From Yersinia vastinensis (GTDB taxonomy: Bacteria > Pseudomonadota > Gammaproteobacteria > Enterobacterales > Enterobacteriaceae), in assembly GCF_902726565.1 (NCBI RefSeq), contig NZ_CACVAF010000002.1:1-64000 (forward strand): a stretch of DNA of 64,000 nt, written 5' to 3'. The notes below the pieces were generated by a model. That model did no database searches. It was not told the DNA's origin and saw nothing but the letters and a program-made list of their open reading frames with translations. Shown piece after piece: positions 7,722 through 15,564 of the stretch (positions within the stretch are counted from its first letter, which is position 1; every line of letters starts with the position of its first letter). The position numbers and the translations under genes were made by a program.

Positions 7722-9026
7722 CTAGGCGGCTTGTTTTAGCGGTGACTGTTCAAGCGGGATGTCAGGGAACAGATATCCGTGAAGCTCAGTAATGGCTTTC
7801 GCTTTAACAACAGCGTTATGTGATTTCAGGTCTTCAAGTGCAACAAGGTTAAGTTGCACGGTATAGATATCGCCGCCCGGTATCGGAGGCAGATTTTCAA
7901 GGCGGCGAACATCGTTGCGGTTCATCCAGCCATTTTGCAATGCTGTGGTGTAGTATGCAGAGCGTCCTGCACTGTCGGCACGCAATAGACCTTCAACAGA
8001 AAACTCCGCAAAGTAATCCTCATCACCCGCCAGCAGGCAGCGCACAATCTCTTGCTCAATATTAACCAGTAGTGGACGAAGCGTATTGCTCAGGAAAAGA
8101 AGGTTCATTCCCTCAACGCTAGAAGCCCAACTGCTTTGTTTGGTCATGTGTCCCACCATGAATGGCGGCACCCTAAACCAGCGGCAAATCTCTTCGATAC
8201 TGAATGCCCGACTCTCCAACATCTGAGCGTCTTCTGGATTCATGGTCACGCTTTGATAGGTCAAATCAGCCTCGAGCACCATGACTTTACCGGCATTTTT
8301 TGAGCCAGTGAATGCAGAAATACTCTTGCGTAATGCTTCTCGCTGATTTTCTTTCAGTGCTGTTTTACTGGAAAGAAAACCCGAATTTTGCATACCATTT
8401 TCGAAAACTTTCGCGGCTGACTCTTCGATAGCCATGGCTGAACCAAACACATCTCGACCAGTATTCATCGGCATTAACCCACACATACCATCCAGACCAA
8501 ACCCTCGGATGTGCATCATGGTTTTAACCGGAATAACCCGCTTCTTGCCGTTCTCGGTATAGGTATATTCGAGCTGTCCGCTATCAAGGCGCTTAACGAC
8601 CATATTCTGTGGCAGTAACGGAATAAGAGAGACTACGCGATCGCCGATCATTCTCTTTTCTATGAACGCATTGCCCCGTAAACAGATACTGGCCACCAGC
8701 ATCAACATAAAGCGCGAGGGCGTCATTTCTGAATTGGGGCTTCGACATAACACGGGATACAGTGGGTGATCGGTTGCTGTACCTCGGGAGCCGTCCGGCA
8801 TTCTCTTATACAATTTCAGTGGGAGAGTTGAAACTGACTCACTGATAAGCCGGACACATGCCCAAGCTGCGGCTAGCTGAATCACTTTATCCGCCGTGAC
8901 CACTTTACCGCTGCTGCTGGTGCCGAACCATTCCTGAAAGAATGTGCCAGTGGTAAGGCTAATTGGCACACCAAGCCAGTTTAGGAGCGCACTTTTGACG
9001 CGCCCCGGATGTTTATTTTGTGCCAT
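7722..9026 (-). CDS. HK97-family portal protein
   Basis: The 434-residue protein has the HK97 portal signature: WACVRLISESVSTLPLKLYK near residue 55, DHPLYPVLCRSPNSEMT, then SIEEICRWFRVPPFMVG and a DVRRLENLPPIPGGD segment near the C-terminus. Twelve copies would form the DNA channel at one capsid vertex. It overlaps the large terminase stop by one base and is followed by the prohead protease. Confidence 0.95.
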   Translation of the reverse strand: MAQNKHPGRVKSALLNWLGVPISLTTGTFFQEWFGTSSSGKVVTADKVIQLAAAWACVRLISESVSTLPLKLYKRMPDGSRGTATDHPLYPVLCRSPNSEMTPSRFMLMLVASICLRGNAFIEKRMIGDRVVSLIPLLPQNMVVKRLDSGQLEYTYTENGKKRVIPVKTMMHIRGFGLDGMCGLMPMNTGRDVFGSAMAIEESAAKVFENGMQNSGFLSSKTALKENQREALRKSISAFTGSKNAGKVMVLEADLTYQSVTMNPEDAQMLESRAFSIEEICRWFRVPPFMVGHMTKQSSWASSVEGMNLLFLSNTLRPLLVNIEQEIVRCLLAGDEDYFAEFSVEGLLRADSAGRSAYYTTALQNGWMNRNDVRRLENLPPIPGGDIYTVQLNLVALEDLKSHNAVVKAKAITELHGYLFPDIPLEQSPLKQAA

Positions 9027-10771
9027 TAGATACCTACTATGATTGGGTTATCAAAGAAACCGTCCAGATCGCCCTCTTCCTCAATATCGGCATCTTCAGC
9101 AGCGCCGATGGCCATTGCAGAAGCAACCACGCCATCAATACGGCCGGTGCTCTTCTTCTTGGCAAAGATGCGATTATCTTTCTGGTCTGCCTCGAGTACT
9201 GCCGAGGCTGCATTCCAACGCAGGCAAGGGTTACGTTTGATAACCAACTCTTTGTTATTGAGTTTTTCCTCAAACAGTTCAATTGAGCGCGGCATCCATA
9301 AGCCGGATTCCTGCGCTTTGTAATAGCCCTGCCCATGAGGTACCAAAACGACACTGACCGAATTGCTTTCCAGTTCAGGCTCAAGGTACTTGATGCGGTA
9401 TTGGTCAAAAGCGATGCATTGAATATCGAACAAGGCTGTCAGCTCACCGATTCGGTGGGCCACAAAACCATAGTTCACAGCCATGCCCGGTGGCGCGTGG
9501 ATAAAGCCAGCCTTTAACCATTTGTCGTAAGGCACCCGATCGGTTTTGGCGCGCTCGAGCAGACTGTCTTTAGGTGTCCAGAATTCGACAAACAAGCGGT
9601 TACGCTTGGGGAAATAGAGCGCCAGCGAGGTTAAATCGCGAGATCCCGACAAATCAAGACCGCCGTAACATACCTCGCCGGCGAGTTCCTCAATATCGAA
9701 CTCTTCTTCGCAATCCATCCACGTATCGCCACTGATCCACGGCGTGGCAGACTCCACCCATTCACAGAAGTTAAGACGGCGCACGATACTTTCTTTCGAC
9801 GGGATACCCCGCGCAGAAGTCACTTGCTCACGAAGGTATTTGAGCTCAAAGGTTTGGCCCAGCGAGGGGTTAGCTTTACCCCAGCAAGACTCGTCTTTAA
9901 ATGGATCGTCACCCTCATCCAGTGAACAAATGAAGCTAAAGAAGCTGTCATCCTCCAAATCACCGTTAGCCACTTTTCTGCCATATTCGTGATAGTCATA
10001 GCAAACGCTGGTCTTATCATGGCCGCTATTGGTGATCAGGAATATCAGAGCCTGACGCCGCCCTTTCGTACCCGCGCGCATCATTTCAACGACGGTGTTG
10101 TTCTTGTGTTCGTGCACTTCGTCAATTAGCGCACAGTGGGGACGTGGACCTGATTGCCCATCATCAGAACTAATAGGCCGGAAGAATGAGCCGTTTTGCA
10201 AAAAAGCGAGATTCCACTCTTTCCCTGCCCCACCTGATGGCTCTATTCGTTGAGATAACGCTGGTGACTGCTTAACCATCGCCACGGCATCACGAAACAG
10301 GATCATGGCCTGGTCTTTTTTGGTCGCTGCTGCATAGACCTCTGCGCGAGGCTCTTTATCAGCAACCATGCAGTACAAACCAACACCACCCGCTAAAGGT
10401 GATTTACCCGAACCCTTGCCAGACTCGACATACACCATGCGAAAGCGACGGGTGCCATCGCTGGATTTCCAGCCGAATATCGACCCCACAACAAAGCATT
10501 GCCACGACAGCAAAATGAAGGGTTTCCCCTCATGCTCACCGCCATTCAATTTCAAGACTCTTGCAAAAAAGTCTATCGCTCTACTCGCTGACTCCACATC
10601 CCACACCAAACCTCTTGCGGGACCAAACTCCAGATCACGCAAATGTCGGGCGCAAGCATGACGAATATCGGGGCCAGCAAGAATTATTCCCGCTGTTACA
10701 TCCATCGCATATTGAGTTGCAGGGTCAACCGAAGAACTGGGCGAGCGGGTCTTCTTCTTTTTCTCCGCCAT
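9026..10771 (-). CDS. Terminase large subunit
   Basis: The 581-residue protein has an N-terminal ATPase with Walker A GKGSGKS at 118-124 and Walker B ALIDEVH at 214-220. A C-terminal nuclease starts at GGLDLSGSRDLTSLAL near residue 365. It belongs to the HK97/lactophage type of large terminases that cut and translocate DNA. ATG 10771 has an AAAGGTGA site and overlaps the small subunit gene by 47 bases, so the two are probably coupled. Confidence 0.96.
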   Translation of the reverse strand: MAEKKKKTRSPSSSVDPATQYAMDVTAGIILAGPDIRHACARHLRDLEFGPARGLVWDVESASRAIDFFARVLKLNGGEHEGKPFILLSWQCFVVGSIFGWKSSDGTRRFRMVYVESGKGSGKSPLAGGVGLYCMVADKEPRAEVYAAATKKDQAMILFRDAVAMVKQSPALSQRIEPSGGAGKEWNLAFLQNGSFFRPISSDDGQSGPRPHCALIDEVHEHKNNTVVEMMRAGTKGRRQALIFLITNSGHDKTSVCYDYHEYGRKVANGDLEDDSFFSFICSLDEGDDPFKDESCWGKANPSLGQTFELKYLREQVTSARGIPSKESIVRRLNFCEWVESATPWISGDTWMDCEEEFDIEELAGEVCYGGLDLSGSRDLTSLALYFPKRNRLFVEFWTPKDSLLERAKTDRVPYDKWLKAGFIHAPPGMAVNYGFVAHRIGELTALFDIQCIAFDQYRIKYLEPELESNSVSVVLVPHGQGYYKAQESGLWMPRSIELFEEKLNNKELVIKRNPCLRWNAASAVLEADQKDNRIFAKKKSTGRIDGVVASAMAIGAAEDADIEEEGDLDGFFDNPIIVGI

Positions 10772-11192
10772 TCACATTCACCTTTGATCTTGCGGCTGGG
10801 GTAAGTCCGAATTCAATTAAGTAACCTTTGAAGCGGCGATCCGCATCGGCAAGCTGCCCTACGGCGGGATGCCCTTTGATAAGGAAATCACCCATTTGGG
10901 TTTTGGTCGTGTAGGTGTTGCCCTCATCAAGAACCTGCTGGCGCAACCGTAGAATTTCCGCATACAGATCACAAAGGCGTTCCAGCGCCATAGTATCGGC
11001 AACGGTCAACACGCCCATCTGATCTAGCAGTAAAGTAAGACGCCCCCAAGCCGCCTTGCCCCAGTCAGTTAAATGAGCTGGAGGGCTTGGAATTTCTCGG
11101 GCTGGCTGAGGTTCTTTTTTGTTCAGTGGGCGCTTGCCCGGATTGCCGGTGACCACCTTCAAGTGGGTCGGTTTTGGTCGGCGTCCAGCCAT
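10725..11192 (-). CDS. Terminase small subunit, P27 family
   Basis: The 155-residue protein begins MAGRRPKPTHLKVVTGNPGK and continues NKKEPQPAREIPSPP, the signature start of P27-type small terminases. The rest is helical, with DWGKAAWGRLTLLLDQMGVL. It would recognise the packaging site and load the large subunit. The roughly 140-bp gap upstream, between HNH and this gene, is where cos sites lie in several HK97-like phages, but I cannot identify one. Confidence 0.93.
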   Translation of the reverse strand: MAGRRPKPTHLKVVTGNPGKRPLNKKEPQPAREIPSPPAHLTDWGKAAWGRLTLLLDQMGVLTVADTMALERLCDLYAEILRLRQQVLDEGNTYTTKTQMGDFLIKGHPAVGQLADADRRFKGYLIEFGLTPAARSKVNVNGGEKEEDPLAQFFG

Positions 11193-11334
11193 GGAAAACC
11201 TCCCAAAAAAAAGTTTTCAATTCGCGGTTGTGCACAGAAATGACGATGATAGGTCTTTGGGGATCAAAGCCCTGAACTTTCACCCCACCCTCCCCCTTGA
11301 GAGTCATTCTCATTTGAGGTGATGGGATTCATTA

Positions 11335-11673
11335 TCATTTGTTCCAGTGTGAGTTAGGGTCAATCGGCATGCCATCATCGGTACACCCCGTTACACGACC
11401 GCTCTTCTCTTGCCGTTGCTTCGTTGAGCTATGGTGTGGAGTGCATAATGATTGCCAGTTCTTTCTGTTCCAGAATAGTTTCTGAGCCTTGGCTATCTGG
11501 ACTAAGTTGCCAGACATCAAGGCTTCTTTGAGTCGATGCGGCTCGATGTGGTCAACGACTGTTGCGGCTTCTATCCGTCCCTGTTGTTGGCACATCACAC
11601 ACAGGGGATTAACACGTAGGAAAGAGGCCCGAGCCTTAGCCCATCGGCTACCGTATACCCTTGGCTCTTTCAT
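11335..11673 (-). CDS. HNH endonuclease next to terminase
   Basis: The 112-residue protein has the HNH pattern: CVMC near residue 25, VVDHIEPHRL near 40 with the catalytic His, WNRKNWQSLCTPHHSSTKQ near 68-86. HNH proteins encoded just upstream of terminase are needed for cos cleavage in HK97-type phages, where they work with both terminase subunits. The gene starts 4 bases after the preceding unknown gene ends, so it belongs to the late operon. Confidence 0.93.
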   Translation of the reverse strand: MKEPRVYGSRWAKARASFLRVNPLCVMCQQQGRIEAATVVDHIEPHRLKEALMSGNLVQIAKAQKLFWNRKNWQSLCTPHHSSTKQRQEKSGRVTGCTDDGMPIDPNSHWNK

Positions 11674-11676
11674 GGG

Positions 11677-12051
11677 TTACCTGATGAATGAGTCGCGTGA
11701 GCTGAGTCGGCTGATACTTTCCTCTAATGCCCGAATATTCTTATACAAAACAGCAAAGTCTTGTTCACGCTGATAGTTAACCTGCTCAACCAGATGCCGA
11801 GTATCAGTGGCATTAGTGATGATGGCAGCAACGTTATCCTGAAGCTCCTTGATAGAAGCTAGAGAGGGGCCAATCCCTGCCTCTATCTTTCCACTGAATA
11901 CACATCCATCAATATTAATGCCATCATTGAAAACAACAGATGATGGCGTGTGGGTTAGCTGCTTTTGCAACTCAACAGCCCGCTCTAACTTGGTAATCAA
12001 GCTATCTAATGGTGCCGTATCAACGTTAACTTTAATCTCAATCGTATTCAT
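11677..12051 (-). CDS. Unknown phage protein, coiled-coil
   Basis: I do not recognise this 124-residue protein. It starts MNTIEIKVNVDTAPLDSLITK after a GCAGGAAA site, and much of it is predicted helical (LITKLERAVELQKQL near 20; VNYQREQDFAVLYKNIRALEESISRL near the C-terminus). It is acidic and soluble with no signal peptide. It lies between the lysis genes and the HNH/terminase block. A packaging or virion role is possible from position only. Confidence 0.65.
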   Translation of the reverse strand: MNTIEIKVNVDTAPLDSLITKLERAVELQKQLTHTPSSVVFNDGINIDGCVFSGKIEAGIGPSLASIKELQDNVAAIITNATDTRHLVEQVNYQREQDFAVLYKNIRALEESISRLSSRDSFIR

Positions 12052-12435
12052 TTAGAGTTTCCTGCTGGTGGGTAAAATATAGACCGGCATATTTCGAAGC
12101 CCACTCGATACCAATACAGCGTGTTTGTGCTGTTTTTCTCGCTGGCCAATCGCCGATTTCAGAATTAAATAAAATGCCACCAGCCTGTTAATGCTCAGGG
12201 TGAGCGGCGGGAAACAGGTGGTAGCATTACTTATCGTGTATTGTCGCAATCACTCATTGAATGACTGCTGCAATACAGGTCGTCTCTCCGACTGTCACAT
12301 CGCTTCGCCTACAACGGCTGATGTTGCCGCCAATGCCCGACTACAGGGTGTATTGGTTGTTTTTGATTCCAAGGGTACGCTCGATAGAGAGGTACTACGT
12401 CAGGGCTAATACCTTTGGACTGCGACAACCCAGCG
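12052..12435 (-). other. 384-bp gap after Rz with no convincing gene
   Basis: The gap lies in the late operon between the Rz stop and the next start. The only - strand ORF (12249-12052, 65 codons) needs a TTG start without a ribosome site. A + strand ORF (12191-12409, 72 codons) opposes the operon and has no ribosome site. No tRNA, strong terminator or repeat was seen. The stretch may be a decayed gene. Confidence 0.5.
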
Positions 12436-12957
12436 CTATTGATGTGGGGTGCTGTTGATGATTAACCGGTCGTCAGTGACTACCTTCTGCAGTGCGGTGA
12501 CCTTCTCAACTAGCTTGTCGGCTCGTTCAGCGATTGAAATAAGAAATCCGACATCTGCGTCTGAAAATCCGCAATCTCTGGCTGCATCAGTGAGCTGTCC
12601 ACTGGCGGGAGTAACGGACATATCCCCAACTGAAGCGGAGAGACACTCGAAGCGCTTTTGCAGCTTGATATTGCCAGCACGGTAAGCAGCAATAGTGCCT
12701 TTTGCTTTATTCTCAGCATCTACTACCCCTTGTTGATATGCCTTTAATCCTGCTGATTGGGCAGCCTGAAGTTGATCCTCTTTTTCGGTGGCGCTCTTTC
12801 TGGCGGCTATTTCTGCCTCTAGGTCTGATTTATCGCGCTTAGTCCACTTGAGTAACCATTCCGAATCTTTACTATCGCTACCCCACCAGTACCCGCCACC
12901 GACTAAAACTGAAATCGTCAGTACGATGGCTATCAATCTCAATAGGGTTTCTTTCAT
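12436..12957 (-). CDS. Rz-like inner membrane spanin
   Basis: The 173-residue protein has one N-terminal membrane anchor (IAIVLTISVLVGGGYWWG, residues 9-26). A long coiled-coil periplasmic part follows, rich in Lys, Glu, Ala and Gln. That is the layout of Rz i-spanins, which pair with an outer-membrane Rz1 lipoprotein and fuse the two membranes at the end of lysis. It shares an ATGA overlap with the endolysin gene. A Rz1-like ORF is embedded in another frame at 12510-12719. Confidence 0.88.
   Translation of the reverse strand: MKETLLRLIAIVLTISVLVGGGYWWGSDSKDSEWLLKWTKRDKSDLEAEIAARKSATEKEDQLQAAQSAGLKAYQQGVVDAENKAKGTIAAYRAGNIKLQKRFECLSASVGDMSVTPASGQLTDAARDCGFSDADVGFLISIAERADKLVEKVTALQKVVTDDRLIINSTPHQ
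12510..12719 (-). CDS. Rz1-like outer membrane spanin lipoprotein, embedded in Rz
   Basis: This 69-codon ORF lies wholly inside Rz in a different frame. It starts MLRIKQKALLLLTVLAISSC, a lipoprotein signal peptide with the lipobox ISSC and Cys20 as the lipidated residue. The mature part is short and contains a small Pro cluster (PLLPPVD). Lambda Rz1 has the same architecture and is likewise embedded in Rz. Nested position plus lipobox make it a good o-spanin candidate. Confidence 0.8.
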   Translation of the reverse strand: MLRIKQKALLLLTVLAISSCKSASSVSPLQLGICPLLPPVDSSLMQPEIADFQTQMSDFLFQSLNEPTS

Positions 12958-13352
12958 GCGGGTATCTCAATATGAGGCGCATCCAGAAACTTAGCGGGCT
13001 TATCATTCGGGCTATCTGTCCACGTAATACCGAAACGCAGCTTAACGCCTAACTCTTTACCAGCGCGGTGCATGGCATCCAATACCGGCAACCAGCATTT
13101 ATAATCATTCCAGTCGGCACCAGTGGGGAGCAGATCAACCGCATTGCCGGAGATATGACGGCTATTCATGGTCTGGCTTTTACCAGTGGCCACCAGCTCT
13201 TTTTGCCGTTCTACCGTGCGGACTCCTTCGATAACGCCGAAATCAACAGCCGAAAGCTCAAGGGCGCGGCGAACCACTCTCACCAGGCTAGCGTTAACGC
13301 CTTTCAGGTTATTCTCGCTTCGCTGGCTAAATCGAAAATTAGTTGTTTGCAT
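12954..13352 (-). CDS. Endolysin, M15-family peptidase
   Basis: From ATG 13352 the protein has 132 residues. The zinc-binding motifs of M15 L-alanyl-D-glutamate/D-Ala-D-Ala-type peptidases are present: SRHISGNAVD with His66 and Asp73, and APHIEIP with His127. GVIEGVRTVERQKELVATGK precedes them, as in T5-like and many lambdoid endolysins. There is no signal peptide, so access to the wall depends on the holin, whose gene overlaps by 14 bases. Confidence 0.92.
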   Translation of the reverse strand: MQTTNFRFSQRSENNLKGVNASLVRVVRRALELSAVDFGVIEGVRTVERQKELVATGKSQTMNSRHISGNAVDLLPTGADWNDYKCWLPVLDAMHRAGKELGVKLRFGITWTDSPNDKPAKFLDAPHIEIPA

Positions 13353-13656
13353 TCTTAAACCCCGTAATCCGCTCCCAGAAGAATGAGAGAGCCACACTAC
13401 CCATAGTTCCGCTCATGCCAGCAACAACCAGAACGTAGTAAATACTGAGTCCTGACTCGATGCTGATCAGTCCGCCGATTAACCCAGCGAACCCGGACAC
13501 AGCAACCTGAGCGAATGCCGCCACCCAGCTCCATGTGGTTTTATTCGTTCTGGTATCGATGATGTATTTAACAAAGCCGCCATAAATTGACATGGCAGCA
13601 ATAAGCACCCAAACGATAAGACCGTATGAGCCAGGGTCATTTTTTGGCATTTTCAT
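13339..13656 (-). CDS. Holin, with possible dual start
   Basis: The 105-residue protein starts at ATG 13656 behind an AGGGGGAG site; the open frame upstream covers a terminator and is not translated. It has three hydrophobic segments (about 12-30, 44-62, 66-92) and lies directly before the endolysin, so it is the holin. The start MKMPKND has Met at 1 and 3 separated by Lys, as in lambda S107/S105, where the longer form is an antiholin. It may belong to the LydA/holin III superfamily. Confidence 0.82.
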   Translation of the reverse strand: MKMPKNDPGSYGLIVWVLIAAMSIYGGFVKYIIDTRTNKTTWSWVAAFAQVAVSGFAGLIGGLISIESGLSIYYVLVVAGMSGTMGSVALSFFWERITGFKNANN

Positions 13657-13700
13657 ATCTCCCCCTCCCATACGGGCTGGGCGTGTAGTGGAAATAAAAA

Positions 13701-13722
13701 AAGGCCCACCGGAGTGAGCCTT
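13701..13722 (-). terminator. Rho-independent terminator before the holin
   Basis: On the - strand AAGGCTCAC-TCCG-GTGGGCCTT forms a 9-bp stem (one G-U) with a TCCG loop, followed by six Ts. It lies between the membrane-protein gene (ends 13940) and the holin. Late transcription must pass it, consistent with Q antitermination. Confidence 0.85.
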
Positions 13723-13815
13723 AAAATTGGTGCCAGAGTAAGCATCTGGTTGCACATTCCCACATCTGGTATTGTTAAATCGCCAGAAATAACCACATCA
13801 AATATGGAGAATTAA

Positions 13816-13959
13816 ATGAGTGAATCAAACAAACCCACGAATGAAAGCAAGCCTCAACCACCAGCGCCACAAAAACCCACGCCAGCTAAAGATGGTTTTT
13901 CTGTTGGGCGAACGATAGTTGGCGATTCTGCTGACGGTCTCAGGAAAAAAAGTAAGTAA
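13816..13959 (+). CDS. Small proline-rich protein, opposite strand
   Basis: This 47-codon ORF starts at ATG 13816 behind a GGAGA site, on the strand opposite to the late operon. It begins MSESNKPTNESKPQPPAP and ends basic (GLRKKSK). The middle has DGFSVGRTIVGDSADG. I do not recognise it. Its 3' end overlaps the 3' end of the convergent membrane-protein gene by 20 bases. Own-strand transcription in a late region is typical of lysogeny-expressed extra genes (morons). Confidence 0.55.
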   Translation: MSESNKPTNESKPQPPAPQKPTPAKDGFSVGRTIVGDSADGLRKKSK

Positions 13960-14509
13960 TTACTGAGACGAAAATAGCACAAGCAGGGGTGAGGATGGTT
14001 GCTATCCTCGCCCTTGTTAATCTGGTTCTTATTTTTATATTATCGCAAAGCAACTCATCAGCGGTCATACACAGCGCCTTTAGTCTGAATCGCCTCATTA
14101 CGGCCAAGCGGTTACATTCACCAACGAACCCATTACTTTTTAGTTCGTCAAATCCATCATTGCTGAGGGATTTATAACTTTCTGTGTAAAGTGTGTTCGG
14201 GGGAGCAGAGGCAAGCCCATGCATACTGACAGATAGCACTCTCGTAACTAAATATATTGCGCATGCAGACCAGTACAGAGTGAAAACTATTAGTCCTGCA
14301 CTTAAAAAGTCTATATTCGGCCTTTGCGTTAACAGCAAAAAAGAAGAACCAACACCTACAATTAGAATACTTAACAGCTTGTATCCGTTTTCTTTATTAA
14401 CGGTGTTTGACTGGTAGACATCCTTTATACACTCTTCGCCCTGCGCCTCTAGAAACCCGAGCAGGTCATCATCAGCATCCAGAAAATAATCATCAGGTAG
14501 ATTCTTCAT
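13940..14509 (-). CDS. Unknown membrane protein between Q and lysis genes
   Basis: The 189-residue protein has hydrophobic segments near residues 45-62 (LLSILIVGVGSSFLLL), 69-92 and 170-188 (TILTPACAIFVSVITYFF). An acidic N-terminus precedes them (MKNLPDDYFLDADDDLLGFL). ATG 14509 has a GAGAGGGG site. It sits just after the terminator at 14631-14649 and before the holin terminator. Position suggests a lysis accessory or a lysogenic conversion gene; there is no family match I can name. Confidence 0.7.
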   Translation of the reverse strand: MKNLPDDYFLDADDDLLGFLEAQGEECIKDVYQSNTVNKENGYKLLSILIVGVGSSFLLLTQRPNIDFLSAGLIVFTLYWSACAIYLVTRVLSVSMHGLASAPPNTLYTESYKSLSNDGFDELKSNGFVGECNRLAVMRRFRLKALCMTADELLCDNIKIRTRLTRARIATILTPACAIFVSVITYFFS

Positions 14510-14630
14510 TTAATCCCCTCTCTTATGCTGTTTTATAGCAGTTGGATTTTCCAACCTAGGCATCCATGCAAATACAGACTTATTTTCTTTTGGATGATTT
14601 TACATAAGGGATTATCACACATGTAAAAAA

Positions 14631-14649
14631 GCCCCGCGATATGCGAGGC
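14631..14649 (-). terminator. Terminator downstream of Q (tR'-like)
   Basis: On the - strand GCCTCGC-ATATC-GCGGGGC (one U-G pair) is followed by six Ts. It lies about 120 bases after the Q gene, where lambdoid phages place the late promoter pR' and terminator tR'. A weak promoter pair TTGCAT-17-TAATTT on the - strand at about 14,710-14,740 is a possible pR', but the -10 match is poor. Confidence 0.8.
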
Positions 14650-14769
14650 CTTAATTGTTTCGAGTGAGGCTTGTATGTAAGTACCCCACTATTTAAAGAA
14701 ATTACGCCAGGTTCGGACAAAATGCAAGTTAATAATCAAACTTTGTCGCTAATGGCACCAATCATGACG

Positions 14770-15549
14770 CTATCGTGTTATTCGCTGAAACTCATCCTCA
14801 GCATAACTCTCTTCAATGTCGCATTTAGCCACCAGCGACTCATAGAATGGTTTCCAATTACGCCGCCATGTCCTTTCGTTGAGTTCTGGAAGCAACGCTG
14901 TAATCGCTCTGTAAGCTGTTGTTGAGGGTGTCCGTTTGTATCCAATTCCTGAGCAGCGTTCACACTCTTTCTCTACTGGCGCGCCAAGCCGTTTGGATTT
15001 CTCAAGGTCACGCACTTTACCGGTACCATTACAGCGGCAGCGAATAGAAATAGCACCCTTACCGTTACAGGATTGGCACAACTCCCGCACTTGTTCATTT
15101 TTGATGGCCGGGGATATCTTTTCTTCGCCATCTGCACCGATGTAACCAGAGTAAGTAACAACATCCCGAGTGACAGTGATAAATCGACGCCCACCGCAAC
15201 ATTTGCATGGGATGGTTGCCGCTGCTGAACTGCTGTATTCCTCGTAGGCAAATTTAGCCAGAATGACCATGCATTGAGCCATTCGGCGACCCGATGCTTT
15301 GCCGACATGTTTCGGGGCATTCTTCATTGCAAACTTGGTAAGCTGTTCGACGGTTCTGATCCGGTCCTCTTTGCTGATGCCAACCTTGCCAAGATATGCA
15401 GCCATTCCGAAACTGGCCCGAGCCTCAACCATTCCCATTGCAGCAGCTAAATCCGGTCCCTTAAGTGAATCGGAAGAGGTCGCGCGGGAAGAATCGGTAA
15501 TCATCTGGCTCTTGGCGCTGAACTGTTTCATTGCTGATTCTAGTTTCAC
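14770..15549 (-). CDS. Late gene antiterminator Q, phage 82 type
   Basis: The GTG at 15549 has a GAGAGGG site and gives 259 residues; an internal ATG at 15531 is possible. The middle contains DnaJ-like zinc motifs (CKCCGG, CQSCNGKG, CRCNGTG, CERCSGIGY, about residues 115-200) typical of the phage 82/21-type Q antiterminators. It would bind at the late promoter and let RNA polymerase read through the terminators into the lysis and structural genes. Position after the replication genes and before the lysis cassette fits. Confidence 0.88.
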   Translation of the reverse strand: MKLESAMKQFSAKSQMITDSSRATSSDSLKGPDLAAAMGMVEARASFGMAAYLGKVGISKEDRIRTVEQLTKFAMKNAPKHVGKASGRRMAQCMVILAKFAYEEYSSSAAATIPCKCCGGRRFITVTRDVVTYSGYIGADGEEKISPAIKNEQVRELCQSCNGKGAISIRCRCNGTGKVRDLEKSKRLGAPVEKECERCSGIGYKRTPSTTAYRAITALLPELNERTWRRNWKPFYESLVAKCDIEESYAEDEFQRITR

Positions 15550-15564
15550 TGTGCCGCCCTCTCT

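Noticed and set aside
11065-11313. 82-codon ORF upstream of terminase small subunit
   Set aside because: Mostly overlaps the small terminase gene in another frame; no motif.
12052-12249. 65-codon - strand ORF with TTG start
   Set aside because: No ribosome binding site and no recognisable protein pattern; its stop happens to overlap the next gene's start region, which is weak support only.
12191-12409. 72-codon + strand ORF in the gap after Rz
   Set aside because: Opposes the late operon, no ribosome site, no recognisable protein pattern.
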